Positions 1 through 8,579 of a stretch of 32,754 bases of DNA are shown here, in pieces. The position numbers were made by a program, and so were the translations under genes. Position 1 is the first letter of the stretch. Each line of letters begins with the position of its first letter. The stretch comes from Candidatus Thorarchaeota archaeon (GTDB lineage: Archaea; Asgardarchaeota; Thorarchaeia; Thorarchaeales; Thorarchaeaceae): positions 1-32,754 of the forward strand of contig QMYR01000005.1 in the NCBI GenBank assembly GCA_003662765.1. Direction: 5' to 3'. The notes beneath the pieces are model-generated. The model was given only the letters and a program-made list of their open reading frames with translations. It was not told the DNA's origin and did no database searches.

Positions 1-1116
<1,116 letters not shown>

Positions 1117-1411
1117 TGATCGGACTGTACAGGTTCGGCAAGGTGAACGGACCGGAGGTTGAACCGGTTCGCTGCACAATCCAATGCACACGTACCACTT
1201 GGTGAAGTACAGGCTTGACGAGATGGCAGGGAAGCTCACCCCGTGTTTCCTGCACTGTTGAGCATATCTTAGACCTGAGGGGATTCTGGCACGCAGCTCG
1301 CGCCAGTCTATCTCACGTCCGCATCATATTCTCGCATCTGGAAATCAGGAGTCATCATCGCACGGGCAACGCCGCGAGCATCCGACCTGACACCGTTTGG
1401 ATGCGAGCCAA
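1117..1411 (-). other. 16S rRNA leader region and flank (no gene)
   Basis: This is the likely transcribed 5' leader of the rRNA, between the candidate promoter and the mature 16S end. It should contain the 5' half of the 16S processing stem, but the matching 3' half lies outside the window, so I could not verify it. Reading frames here are short and on both strands, with no ribosome binding site or recognisable product. Beyond the promoter, 1450-1650 is also empty of recognisable genes. Confidence 0.4.
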
Positions 1412-1432
1412 GACACTAGCGCGATTGATGCG

Positions 1433-1448
1433 AATAAAAAGCTTTCCA
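1433..1448 (-). promoter_or_regulatory. Candidate 16S rRNA promoter (TATA/BRE)
   Basis: On the minus strand a purine-rich GGAAAG (BRE-like) is followed directly by CTTTTTATTC, a TATA-like box. Transcription would start near 1411, giving a leader of about 295 nt before the mature 16S. It is the best AT-rich element upstream of the gene, but it is not a strong consensus match. Confidence 0.35.
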
Positions 1449-1652
1449 AGGCGCTCAAAAACGTACAATTGGCGATTGCACTGAATAGTCACCGACTTGG
1501 TCGAACGGCATGTGTAGTCGATGTGCTCGTCACAACGCCATGATACGCGTTCGTTCCAACATCGACCAGCGATAATGATGTGTGTGCAAGACACGACCTC
1601 CTTCAGGCAAGCAGAGTTGTGAACAGTTGTCAATGTTGCCGCCGTCGGCTCT

Positions 1653-1660
1653 CTTAATAT
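1653..1660 (+). promoter_or_regulatory. TATA box of the M1 aminopeptidase gene
   Basis: CTTAATAT lies about 26 bp upstream of the ATG at 1681, which would give a leaderless or nearly leaderless transcript. This spacing is the reason for preferring ATG 1681 over GTG 1675. Confidence 0.45.
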
Positions 1661-1680
1661 GGACGTAGTCCCATGTGAGA

Positions 1681-4320
1681 ATGCCAGCTGACACAGAACA
1701 GATTGAGGCAACTGTTGTGACCGACTTTCACGAGTACCTTGAGAGTCTGATGAGGGGCACCGCCCACGAGCTTGAGAACATTGTTGCGGGAGAACGAGAG
1801 TCGTTTACATTTCCTACGGCAAGGCCACAATGGGCACCACCACGCCACTATAATATCGACCATCTTCTGATGGACTGGAGGATGGACCTTGCAAACGAAC
1901 GAGTGGAGGCCCTCTCGCAACTCAGGATAACATCCATCGTACCCAAACTGAGGACTGTGAGGCTTCACATGGCCGAGCTGGACATCGAGTTCGTCAAGGA
2001 CGCTGACGGCCATGAACTGCGGTGGGATGCAAATCCCGATGAAACTACAATGAACGTATATCTGCATGCACCTCTATCGCAGGGTGAGAGCACCGAGCTC
2101 GTGTTCAAGTACGTGATTGACCATCCCAGGGGAGGACTGCACTTCACAAATCCGTGCCCGGAGTTTCCAGACATCGAGAGCAGCGCTTGGACACAAATGC
2201 AAGATGACTACGCAAGGTACGTGGTACCTGTCTATGACAATCCAAGCCACAAGTTTCCGGTGGAGATCATTGTCACTGTTCCCGCCGGCTATTTCGCCAT
2301 GAGCAACGGTTACCTGAAAGAGAGAAGAGAGAATGATGACGGCACTGTCACATTTCACTGGGTGCAGGAACAGCCAATTCCCGCATATCTCATGACCGTG
2401 GCGATTTCCGAGTATGTGGAGTACAAGGAGTACCTCGGCGACCTTGAGGTGAGCTACTACGCACACAAGAAGTGGGATCGAGAAACCGTCTACCGTTCGT
2501 TTGGCAAGACTCCAGCGATGATCAAATTCTTCGAGGAGAAGCTGGGCGTGAAGTATCCATGGGCGAAGTATGCACAGGTCACTGCTGCAAACTTCATCAT
2601 CGGCGGGATGGAAAATGTGAGTGCCACAACACAGACGGACGCCACTCTACATGACGAGAAGGCCCACAAGGACTACGACTCTGATGGACTGGTTTCCCAC
2701 GAGCTGGCTCATGCGTGGGGCGGGGACCTGACCACCTGCAGGACATGGACACATGGTTGGCTCAATGAGGGCTGGGCGACACAGATGCAGAACGAGTGGA
2801 AGCGGCACGACAAGGGCGAGGATGAGTATCTGTACGAGCAGTACGGCAAGCAGGTGGCATACTTCGAGGAGGACAAAAAGAAGTACAGAAGACCCATCGT
2901 CCAGAACGAGTGGGAGCGTGGCGGCGATGTCTTCGACAGGCACCTCTATCCCGGCGCTGCATGGCGGTACTATATGCTAAAGCATCTGGTTGGCGAGGAA
3001 CGATGGTGGACGATACTGGGGGAGTGGCTCAAGAGATATTCATTCAAGTCAGTCTACACACACGATCTTGAGGCGCTCTTCACCGAGATGACAGGGGAGG
3101 ACTTTGGATGGTTCTTCGAACAGTGGCTCTACAAGGCGGGCTATCCGGAGTGCAAGATCAAGTGTTCGTACGACTCTGAACTAGGCCACGCGTTGGTGAA
3201 GATTGAGCAGACACAGAAGAGTGATGATGGAATGACCCCCGAGGTCTTCAGATTTCCTCTTACTGTGGAGTTTGTCAATGATGATGACGAACGTACGAGA
3301 TACACCGTTCAGGTCACTGACCGCGTTCACAGCTTCTACTATCCCATGGGCAATAGGCCCAAGCAGATCATCATTGACCCGGACTACGCTGTCCTAATGG
3401 ATGCGGATATTGAGAAGCCTGAGCCCATGTGGATCGAACAGCTCTTGCATGGCACCAATATCATCCAGCGCATCAAGGCAGCACAGGCACTGGGAAAGAA
3501 ACCGACACCAAGGGCACTCTCAGCGCTCGGCACGGCGCTTGTCGAGGACTCATTCTGGGGGGTACAGGCAGAGGTCGCCAAGGTTCTCGGCTCCCTCAAG
3601 ACCAAGGCAGCCCTTGACGAGTTGCTCAAAGGGGTAGGTCTGCCGAACACAAGAGCCCGAACTGCCGTGGCAACCGCACTTGGTCAGTTTTACAAGAATG
3701 AGCGTGCCCTCAAGGCATTGGTAAAGATGCTTGACGATACAGAGAGCTACTTTGTGCCCTCTGCTGCGGCCACTTCAATCGGAAAGCTGCAACACGACAA
3801 GTCATTCGGCTTGCTCAGAGAACGCATGAAGACCACTCCATCAAGCTGGCACAATATCATAATGCAGGGATACCTCAATGGTATTGTGGAAACTGAGAGA
3901 GAGGAGGCAATAGACGTAGTCAGAGAGTACATGCCACCCGGCGTGGACGACTATCTGCGAAGAATCGTTCCACGGGCGCTTGCGCGGCTGGGCAAGAGGC
4001 ACAGGGACAAGCACCCTGAGATTCGCAGCGATATTGAGCGACTTCTAAGTGACAGATCGTATAGAGTGCAAGTGGCAGCTCTTCTGGCAGCGAAAGAGTA
4101 CGAGGATGCTGCCCTAATCCCGACCCTCAGCAAGATTGCTGACGCCGCTGTTGAATCGACCGTTGTCAGGTATGCAAGAGAAGCCATCAGGACTCTGAGT
4201 AAGAAGAAGGATAAGACTGAGCTGGAATCCATCAGAAAGAGCGTCGAAGAGCTAGAACAGGAGAACAGGGAGATAAAGGACAAGGTCGCGAAGATCGAGG
4301 CAATGATCAAGAAGGAGTGA
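1681..4320 (+). CDS. M1 family zinc metalloaminopeptidase with C-terminal HEAT repeats
   Basis: This protein removes N-terminal amino acids from peptides, probably in cytosolic peptide turnover, since no signal peptide is visible. The M1 fold is clear: a substrate-recognition motif GGMEN (variant of GAMEN, residues 308-312), the zinc site HELAH (340-344) and the downstream zinc ligand Glu363 in WLNEGWA, at the standard 18-residue spacing. About residues 575-835 are helical HEAT-like repeats. The last 40 residues are charged and coiled-coil-like (SVEELEQENREIKDKVAKIE). The total, 879 residues, is typical for an M1 enzyme. GTG 1675 is an alternative start two codons upstream; ATG 1681 sits at the expected distance from the TATA box. 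The gene is monocistronic and converges on the next gene. Confidence 0.93.
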   Translation: MPADTEQIEATVVTDFHEYLESLMRGTAHELENIVAGERESFTFPTARPQWAPPRHYNIDHLLMDWRMDLANERVEALSQLRITSIVPKLRTVRLHMAELDIEFVKDADGHELRWDANPDETTMNVYLHAPLSQGESTELVFKYVIDHPRGGLHFTNPCPEFPDIESSAWTQMQDDYARYVVPVYDNPSHKFPVEIIVTVPAGYFAMSNGYLKERRENDDGTVTFHWVQEQPIPAYLMTVAISEYVEYKEYLGDLEVSYYAHKKWDRETVYRSFGKTPAMIKFFEEKLGVKYPWAKYAQVTAANFIIGGMENVSATTQTDATLHDEKAHKDYDSDGLVSHELAHAWGGDLTTCRTWTHGWLNEGWATQMQNEWKRHDKGEDEYLYEQYGKQVAYFEEDKKKYRRPIVQNEWERGGDVFDRHLYPGAAWRYYMLKHLVGEERWWTILGEWLKRYSFKSVYTHDLEALFTEMTGEDFGWFFEQWLYKAGYPECKIKCSYDSELGHALVKIEQTQKSDDGMTPEVFRFPLTVEFVNDDDERTRYTVQVTDRVHSFYYPMGNRPKQIIIDPDYAVLMDADIEKPEPMWIEQLLHGTNIIQRIKAAQALGKKPTPRALSALGTALVEDSFWGVQAEVAKVLGSLKTKAALDELLKGVGLPNTRARTAVATALGQFYKNERALKALVKMLDDTESYFVPSAAATSIGKLQHDKSFGLLRERMKTTPSSWHNIIMQGYLNGIVETEREEAIDVVREYMPPGVDDYLRRIVPRALARLGKRHRDKHPEIRSDIERLLSDRSYRVQVAALLAAKEYEDAALIPTLSKIADAAVESTVVRYAREAIRTLSKKKDKTELESIRKSVEELEQENREIKDKVAKIEAMIKKE

Positions 4321-4326
4321 TGGAAG

Positions 4327-4343
4327 GGCGGGTTGACCCCGCC
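4327..4343. terminator. GC-rich hairpin between convergent genes
   Basis: GGCGGG-TTGAC-CCCGCC forms a 6-bp perfect stem 7 bases after the aminopeptidase stop and about 55 bp from the end of the convergent gene. It could end or protect transcripts from either side. No strong T-run follows. Confidence 0.35.
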
Positions 4344-4398
4344 ATTCATCGTGGCAGAGGACGATTCTTCTGCCGCTTGCAGTCGTCGGTCTCTTCCA

Positions 4399-4947
4399 TC
4401 ATGATTGAATGCGACTGGCCCGCCCAATCTGGGCCAGCCCATGGACATCACCATCGATGAGAATGCGCCCCCTCATGAGCAGCACAGGACCATGGTCGTG
4501 AGTGTGTCGAACCGTGCCGCGAATCGATATAGTTGCATTGTTGCCATCTACGCCCGTCAAGTTTAGTCGGATGCCAAAGACGATGCGCCCGCGAAATCGG
4601 CCCTCGGTGGGACGACCAATCACTCCAATGCCTTCCACGACTGTGAGTTGAGTTTCGCCGATAGTGACAAGGCCGGAGGTCACATTCACATACGCGCGCT
4701 GGTCGCCCATACCCTGGACGCAGAACTCGAGGTGCATCTTGACAGGTGTCCACGTGCTCGACGGCTCTAGACCTTGGAACATACGGCCACGCGTATCAAT
4801 CGCGAATGTATCGCCTACAGAGATGCGGGTGCCATGTTCGGAGGCCTCAACATCTGTTGCAGCCACAGGCGCAGACATCACCGGCACCATCAGTATGAAG
4901 ATGAGCACCACGCCGCTGATGAGGATTAGTGTCTTGTGTGGTTTCAT
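4399..4947 (-). CDS. Secreted or membrane-tethered hypothetical protein
   Basis: I do not recognise the family. The 182-residue product starts with a short basic stretch (MKPHK) and a long hydrophobic segment (residues 6-25), followed by an Ala-rich segment typical of a signal peptide (PVMSAPVAATD). The exported part is beta-rich, with NxS/T sites (NVT, NLT, NAT) and a His-containing TVRHTHDHGP stretch. The ATG at 4947 is chosen because a good TATA box (4976-4985) would start transcription about 7 nt upstream. A GTG 24 bases earlier (4971) would lie outside that transcript. The gene is divergent from the membrane protein/winged-helix pair and shares with it a 17-bp palindrome, so it may be co-regulated with them. 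Confidence 0.65.
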   Translation of the reverse strand: MKPHKTLILISGVVLIFILMVPVMSAPVAATDVEASEHGTRISVGDTFAIDTRGRMFQGLEPSSTWTPVKMHLEFCVQGMGDQRAYVNVTSGLVTIGETQLTVVEGIGVIGRPTEGRFRGRIVFGIRLNLTGVDGNNATISIRGTVRHTHDHGPVLLMRGRILIDGDVHGLAQIGRASRIQS

Positions 4948-4975
4948 GGTGATGCGGGGAAGAATATGCACTGTT

Positions 4976-4985
4976 GAATATAAAG
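4976..4985 (-). promoter_or_regulatory. TATA box of the secreted-protein gene
   Basis: CTTTATATTC on the minus strand is a near-consensus archaeal TATA element. Transcription would begin near 4954, seven bases before the ATG at 4947. Confidence 0.6.
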
Positions 4986-5016
4986 CAGGAATGAACGATG
5001 TGACTAGATGATTCGC

Positions 5017-5033
5017 CTATACGATTCGTATAG
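5017..5033. promoter_or_regulatory. Perfect 17-bp palindrome, candidate operator
   Basis: CTATACGA-T-TCGTATAG is a perfect 8-bp inverted repeat with a single-base centre, in the 194-bp region between two divergent genes. It sits about 31 bp upstream of the minus-strand TATA box and about 65 bp upstream of a plus-strand TATA-like element (5098-5108). A dimeric winged-helix protein such as the one encoded at 5759-6052 would be a natural ligand. That link is inference from proximity. Confidence 0.5.
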
Positions 5034-5141
5034 TAGATTCCTTCGCTTTTCCGATACATCACAGTATGAGTCAAATGCTGGATGATTCATACAGTCACGA
5101 TATAGACCGGAACAGACCGGGGACCTGACAGGCGGAACACC

Positions 5142-5762
5142 ATGCAGGATGCTCTTCTATCACTGATTCGGCTCGACCTCCTGCTTGAGATGATTGCAGG
5201 GGTCATGTCCCTAGCTATCAGCCACTTCGCAAACATGGCATTCAGAATGTCAGGACAGAAGAGGCTGTCTGATCTATCCACAGGATTCCTAGTTCTATCG
5301 GCGGCGATGTTTGGTCGGGTCATAGGTACATGGTACTTCGCCGTAACTGGAGGGTCAGGGCATCTCCTAGTGGTAATCGCCATTGCCTATGGCTCGATGA
5401 AGGTCATGGCATATCTCCTCTTTCTGATATCCACACGACCCACGAGAGGCGTGGAGATGGTCACAAATGGCAGTGGTCTGCTGTTGATGCTTGCACTCCC
5501 AATCCTGACTGACCCCAACCTCGACCTTGTTGCGATCATCGTCTTAATCATGGTTGTTCTTCAGTCAGTGATGAACTATGCGTCGGCACGTTCGAAGTAC
5601 ACGCTCTACGTCCTCATGGGGTTCCTCTTATTGCTATTGAGCCATATCGCGATTGTGGCCGCGCAGACAGACTTTGGCGGATATCTTGTGAGTCAGGTCC
5701 TTCAGTTTCTTGGTCTATCTACTCTGCTGATAATGACAATCAGGGTAGGTAAGGAAGAATGA
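5142..5762 (+). CDS. Polytopic membrane protein, function unknown
   Basis: The 206-residue protein is almost entirely hydrophobic, with about six or seven predicted membrane spans (for example LLEMIAGVMSLAISHFANMAF, HLLVVIAIAYGSMKVMAYLL, YTLYVLMGFLLLLLSHIAIV) and short charged loops. No catalytic or transport motif is recognisable. Its stop overlaps the start of the winged-helix gene (ATGA), so the two are almost certainly co-translated. Such pairs may form a membrane-input, DNA-binding-output module, which is inference. A TATA-like element (5098-5108) lies about 35 bp upstream of the ATG. Confidence 0.75.
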   Translation: MQDALLSLIRLDLLLEMIAGVMSLAISHFANMAFRMSGQKRLSDLSTGFLVLSAAMFGRVIGTWYFAVTGGSGHLLVVIAIAYGSMKVMAYLLFLISTRPTRGVEMVTNGSGLLLMLALPILTDPNLDLVAIIVLIMVVLQSVMNYASARSKYTLYVLMGFLLLLLSHIAIVAAQTDFGGYLVSQVLQFLGLSTLLIMTIRVGKEE

Positions 5763-6052
5763 GGTCCAAGAAACCCTACCGCTCGAAGATGCGCATCCTA
5801 GCTGACATGATGCGTGCCATCTTGGAGGAGGGTGAGGGTGGTGCGGGACCAACGAGAATCCTGTACGGGGCAAACCTCTCTCATGACAGACTGAAGCAGT
5901 ATCTCGATGAGCTCATCGAGAAGGGTCTTGTGAGGGAGAATAACGTGGACGGTAACAGCCGCACGTATGTGCTGACAGATCGGGGGCGGGAGTTCCTGCG
6001 TGAGTTTGCAAAGATTGAACGCTTCGCACAGGCGTTCGGAATCGAGATATGA
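5759..6052 (+). CDS. Winged-helix transcriptional regulator
   Basis: This is a 97-residue basic protein with a single winged helix-turn-helix of the archaeal type. Helices at about 8-25 and 28-36 lead to a recognition segment (LSHDRLKQYLDELIEKGLV) and a wing (RTYVLTDRGREFLREF). The TDRG...FL ending is typical of this compact regulator family. It overlaps the upstream membrane-protein gene by 4 bases. It probably binds DNA as a dimer; the palindrome at 5017-5033 upstream of its operon suggests autoregulation, not proven by sequence alone. Confidence 0.85.
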   Translation: MRSKKPYRSKMRILADMMRAILEEGEGGAGPTRILYGANLSHDRLKQYLDELIEKGLVRENNVDGNSRTYVLTDRGREFLREFAKIERFAQAFGIEI

Positions 6053-6060
6053 GTAGACAA

Positions 6061-6070
6061 GGTTTTAAAC
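6061..6070 (+). promoter_or_regulatory. TATA box of tRNA-Ala
   Basis: GGTTTTAAAC lies about 32 bp upstream of the tRNA 5' end at 6098, close to the usual archaeal distance between TATA box and start site. Confidence 0.5.
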
Positions 6071-6097
6071 CGATGACACGGTGAGTGTGTCTGTCGT

Positions 6098-6174
6098 GGG
6101 CCGGTAGATTAGCCCGGTAGATCGCCTGGTTCGCATCCAGGAGGCCGCGAGTTCAAATCTCGCCCGGTCCACCA
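6098..6174 (+). tRNA. tRNA-Ala (anticodon CGC)
   Basis: The cloverleaf is complete: acceptor GGGCCGG/CCGGUCC, anticodon stem CCUGG/CCAGG with loop UUCGCAU, so the anticodon is CGC, and T loop GUUCAAAUC. The acceptor has a G3-U70 wobble pair, the main identity element for alanine. A73 is followed by an encoded CCA (6172-6174). There is no intron. A T-rich tract follows at 6182-6191 and may end transcription. Confidence 0.97.
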
Positions 6175-6265
6175 ACATCCAACTCTTTTTCAACAACCAT
6201 ATGCTACGACTTGAAGAGGGAACGAGTCTGTCATAGACGATTGCAAGTACCGTGAGGAGTATGAC

Positions 6266-7045
6266 ATGGAGCCTCTATTGAGGAATCGATGGAATCGTAA
6301 TGCGGAAGCATATGCAGAGCTGATAGCAGGAACGGGCACACCATACCACCAGTCAATACTACTGCCAGCCATCGAACGCCTTGTTGGTGAAGTCATGGGT
6401 ATCCGAATTCTCGATGCGGGATGCGGAGAGGGATACCTGTCACGGCTCTTTGCAAGGCGTGGGGCAATCGTCACGGGAGTTGATGTGTCGGAGAAACTAG
6501 TTGAGATCAGCCGTGTGGTTGCACAGCAGGAGAACGTTTCTGTATCCTTCAGCGTTGGGGATGTATGTGACTTACGGGACTTTGCTGACTCCTCTTTCGA
6601 CGTTGTGTTGTCCAATCTCGTTCTTCTCAACATTCCCTGCCTGCAGAGAGCTCTAGCGGAGTTCTACCGAGTGCTCAGACCCGGAGGAATTGTAGTCTTC
6701 TCTATCGTTCATCCGGCATTCAACTTCTACGGCCCGGGGCGATGGGAACTTGGCGAGAGGAACCACAAGACAGGACGGAGAGTAGGAAAATGCTTCATCG
6801 TCGACAAGTACTTTGACGAGCGACCGTACGAACGGTTCTGGAAGCGCAGAGGGGGAGAGAGGTTCCCCGAGCCTATAACCTTCTACCATCGGACGATCAC
6901 GACCTATTTTGCTGCCTCACGTGAGGCAGGTTTCCAAGTGGACACGATTGAGGAGCCCCAACCTATGAATGATGACCCATTTTTCGAGCGAGAACGTCGT
7001 ATCCCGATGTTCATGGTATTCAGATTGAGGAAACCAGAAACATGA
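6266..7045 (+). CDS. Class I SAM-dependent methyltransferase
   Basis: This 259-residue protein has the Rossmann-type methyltransferase core. Motif I is ILDAGCGEGYLSRLFA (residues 48-63), the acidic residue binding the SAM ribose is in VTGVDVS (around 71), and motif IV is FDVVLSNLVLLNI, followed by the LRPGGIVVFSI strand. It belongs to the UbiE/Methyltransf_11 group; the substrate cannot be read from sequence. A GTGAGGAG ribosome binding site precedes the ATG. The stop overlaps the next start (ATGA), placing it in an operon with the OsmC and TrmO genes. Confidence 0.88.
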   Translation: MEPLLRNRWNRNAEAYAELIAGTGTPYHQSILLPAIERLVGEVMGIRILDAGCGEGYLSRLFARRGAIVTGVDVSEKLVEISRVVAQQENVSVSFSVGDVCDLRDFADSSFDVVLSNLVLLNIPCLQRALAEFYRVLRPGGIVVFSIVHPAFNFYGPGRWELGERNHKTGRRVGKCFIVDKYFDERPYERFWKRRGGERFPEPITFYHRTITTYFAASREAGFQVDTIEEPQPMNDDPFFERERRIPMFMVFRLRKPET

Positions 7046-7488
7046 CAGACAAATCTGCAGAGAAGCATGTCATGACCGACGAACCGAGAGAATTCAATGT
7101 GGCCATCAAGTGGATAGAGGGGCCGTTTGGCGAGGTGATTGTGCCGGGCATGCCTACCATCAGAACAGGTATGCCCCCAACATACCATACACCAGAACAT
7201 CTTCTGGTGGCAGCCGTGATAACATGTTTCATGAACTCGTTTGTCTATTTCACAAGAAGGATGAGAATAGAGTTCGAGTCTTTCGAGGCTCACGGCCGAG
7301 GCGTGCTGGAACGCGTCGGGCGAAGCTTTGAGGTCGCACGGATTGATGTCAACGCCATGGTCAAGGTCGCAGATGAGGCACTGACAAAGAAGATTGAACG
7401 TGCTCTGGAGCTGGGAGGCAAGTACTGCTTCGTTGGAAATAGTCTCAAGTCCTCTGTGAAGTATGACTATGAGGTCGTTGTAGCATGA
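7042..7488 (+). CDS. OsmC family peroxiredoxin-like protein (copy 1)
   Basis: OsmC/Ohr-type proteins reduce organic hydroperoxides with two reactive cysteines. Both are present here: one in the AAVITCFMNSF helix (about residue 60) and one in GGKYCFVGNS (about residue 133), at the usual spacing. The protein is 148 residues, the standard length. The conserved HTPEHLLVAA segment that starts the central helix is also clear. It overlaps the methyltransferase gene by 4 bases and has a paralogue at 8136-8573. The two copies share the same architecture but differ widely at the N-terminus, so they are not a recent duplicate. Confidence 0.88.
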   Translation: MTDKSAEKHVMTDEPREFNVAIKWIEGPFGEVIVPGMPTIRTGMPPTYHTPEHLLVAAVITCFMNSFVYFTRRMRIEFESFEAHGRGVLERVGRSFEVARIDVNAMVKVADEALTKKIERALELGGKYCFVGNSLKSSVKYDYEVVVA

Positions 7489-7559
7489 TTCCGATGAAAC
7501 GGACGATAGTGGGGAATGGGAAGATTGAAGCATACTTGGACGCCCATGTGCCGTCCTGA
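7485..7559 (+). CDS. Possible 24-residue micro-ORF
   Basis: An ATG overlapping the stop of OsmC copy 1 (ATGA) opens a 24-codon frame (MIPMKRTIVGNGKIEAYLDAHVPS). The overlap arrangement is the one used for coupled translation in this operon. There is no recognisable family and the frame is short enough to be chance, so it is a weak call. Confidence 0.2.
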   Translation: MIPMKRTIVGNGKIEAYLDAHVPS

Positions 7560-7598
7560 CAACTACTACAGAGTGGTCGACCATAATTGACAGGCGAA

Positions 7599-8105
7599 AT
7601 GACTCTCAAGCCCATCGGCACAATCAGAACGCCGTTTCCTGTAAATCGTGGTGTCCCAATCCAGTCAAGTATGTCCGATGCAATTGGCACAGTGGAGATA
7701 GATAAGGAGTATGTAGACGGTCTTGAGTCGTTGGACGAGTTCTCTCATGTGATTCTGATCTATTGGTTCCATAGAGCCCAGACGACTCGTCTCCGTGTGA
7801 AACCATACCTCGACGAGAAACCTCACGGTGTCTTTGCAACACGAGCACCAGCCCGTCCCAATCGGATTGGTCTCTCAATCGTCGAACTTATCAAAATCGA
7901 TGGCACTGAGATTGTCTTTAGGGGCGCCGATATGGTAGACGGCACACCTCTGATTGACATCAAGCCATTTGTTCCAGAGTTCGACAATCGCCTCAACGCA
8001 ACGTCAGGGTGGCTGGCCGAGCACCTTGCTGCTGGAAGCGGCCCGACACTGTCAGACGGCAGGTTCGAAACAGAGCGCGCAGAGCAACCCAAACGCTTTT
8101 CCTGA
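7599..8105 (+). CDS. trmO: tRNA (adenine(37)-N6)-methyltransferase TrmO
   Basis: This TsaA/TrmO-type beta-barrel enzyme methylates the N6 of t6A37 in ANN-decoding tRNAs (known for E. coli TrmO). The family signatures are visible: an N-terminal LKPIGTIRTPF strand, DEFSHVILIYWFH, the core GVFATRAPARPNRIGLSIVEL (SAM-binding loop) and DGTPLIDIKPFVPEFD near the C-terminus. The product is 168 residues from the ATG at 7599. A TTG four codons upstream (7587) is possible but has no better ribosome binding site. The gene lies between two OsmC genes and is probably co-transcribed with them. Confidence 0.9.
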   Translation: MTLKPIGTIRTPFPVNRGVPIQSSMSDAIGTVEIDKEYVDGLESLDEFSHVILIYWFHRAQTTRLRVKPYLDEKPHGVFATRAPARPNRIGLSIVELIKIDGTEIVFRGADMVDGTPLIDIKPFVPEFDNRLNATSGWLAEHLAAGSGPTLSDGRFETERAEQPKRFS

Positions 8106-8135
8106 GCAACGAGTCCGCTGTTGGCGGTGAAACAA

Positions 8136-8573
8136 ATGAGCGACGAGTCGCATAGGTACGAGGTCAGAGTTGACTGGGATCACGACAGGATTGGCGACCT
8201 CATCATTGAGGGTAAGCCGACAATCCAGATTGCGACACCGCCAGAGTTTGAAGGCGGAGTTCCAGGTATCATATCACCAGAGGACTTGTTCGTGGCGGCT
8301 GCAGCCACATGTATGATGACGACCTTTGTCACGTTCTCCAAGAAGATGCGATTCGACTTCAAGGGATTCACATGTAAGGGCGTTGGCACGCTAGAGAGGG
8401 TGGAAAAGGGATTTCAGTTCACCCATATCCTGCTTGAAACGACGGTTGTAGTCGAATCAGAGGAATTGGTGCACAAGGCTGAGAGGGCGCTGGAGCTGTC
8501 CGGAAAGTACTGCCTTGTGACGAACAGCATGAAGTGCAAGGTTGACCACAAGAACAAAGTGGTAGTGGAGTAG
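8136..8573 (+). CDS. OsmC family peroxiredoxin-like protein (copy 2)
   Basis: A second OsmC/Ohr-type protein of 145 residues. The two cysteines expected for hydroperoxide reduction are in AAAATCMMTTF (about residue 59) and SGKYCLVTNS (about residue 130), with the ISPEDLFVAA helix start in between. Extra cysteines occur at FTCKG and MKCKV. The ATG at 8136 is preceded by GGTGA and is preferred over an upstream in-frame TTG (8121). The gene ends six bases before the convergent valyl-tRNA synthetase gene, leaving almost no space for separate terminators. Confidence 0.87.
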   Translation: MSDESHRYEVRVDWDHDRIGDLIIEGKPTIQIATPPEFEGGVPGIISPEDLFVAAAATCMMTTFVTFSKKMRFDFKGFTCKGVGTLERVEKGFQFTHILLETTVVVESEELVHKAERALELSGKYCLVTNSMKCKVDHKNKVVVE

Positions 8574-8579
8574 GCATGT

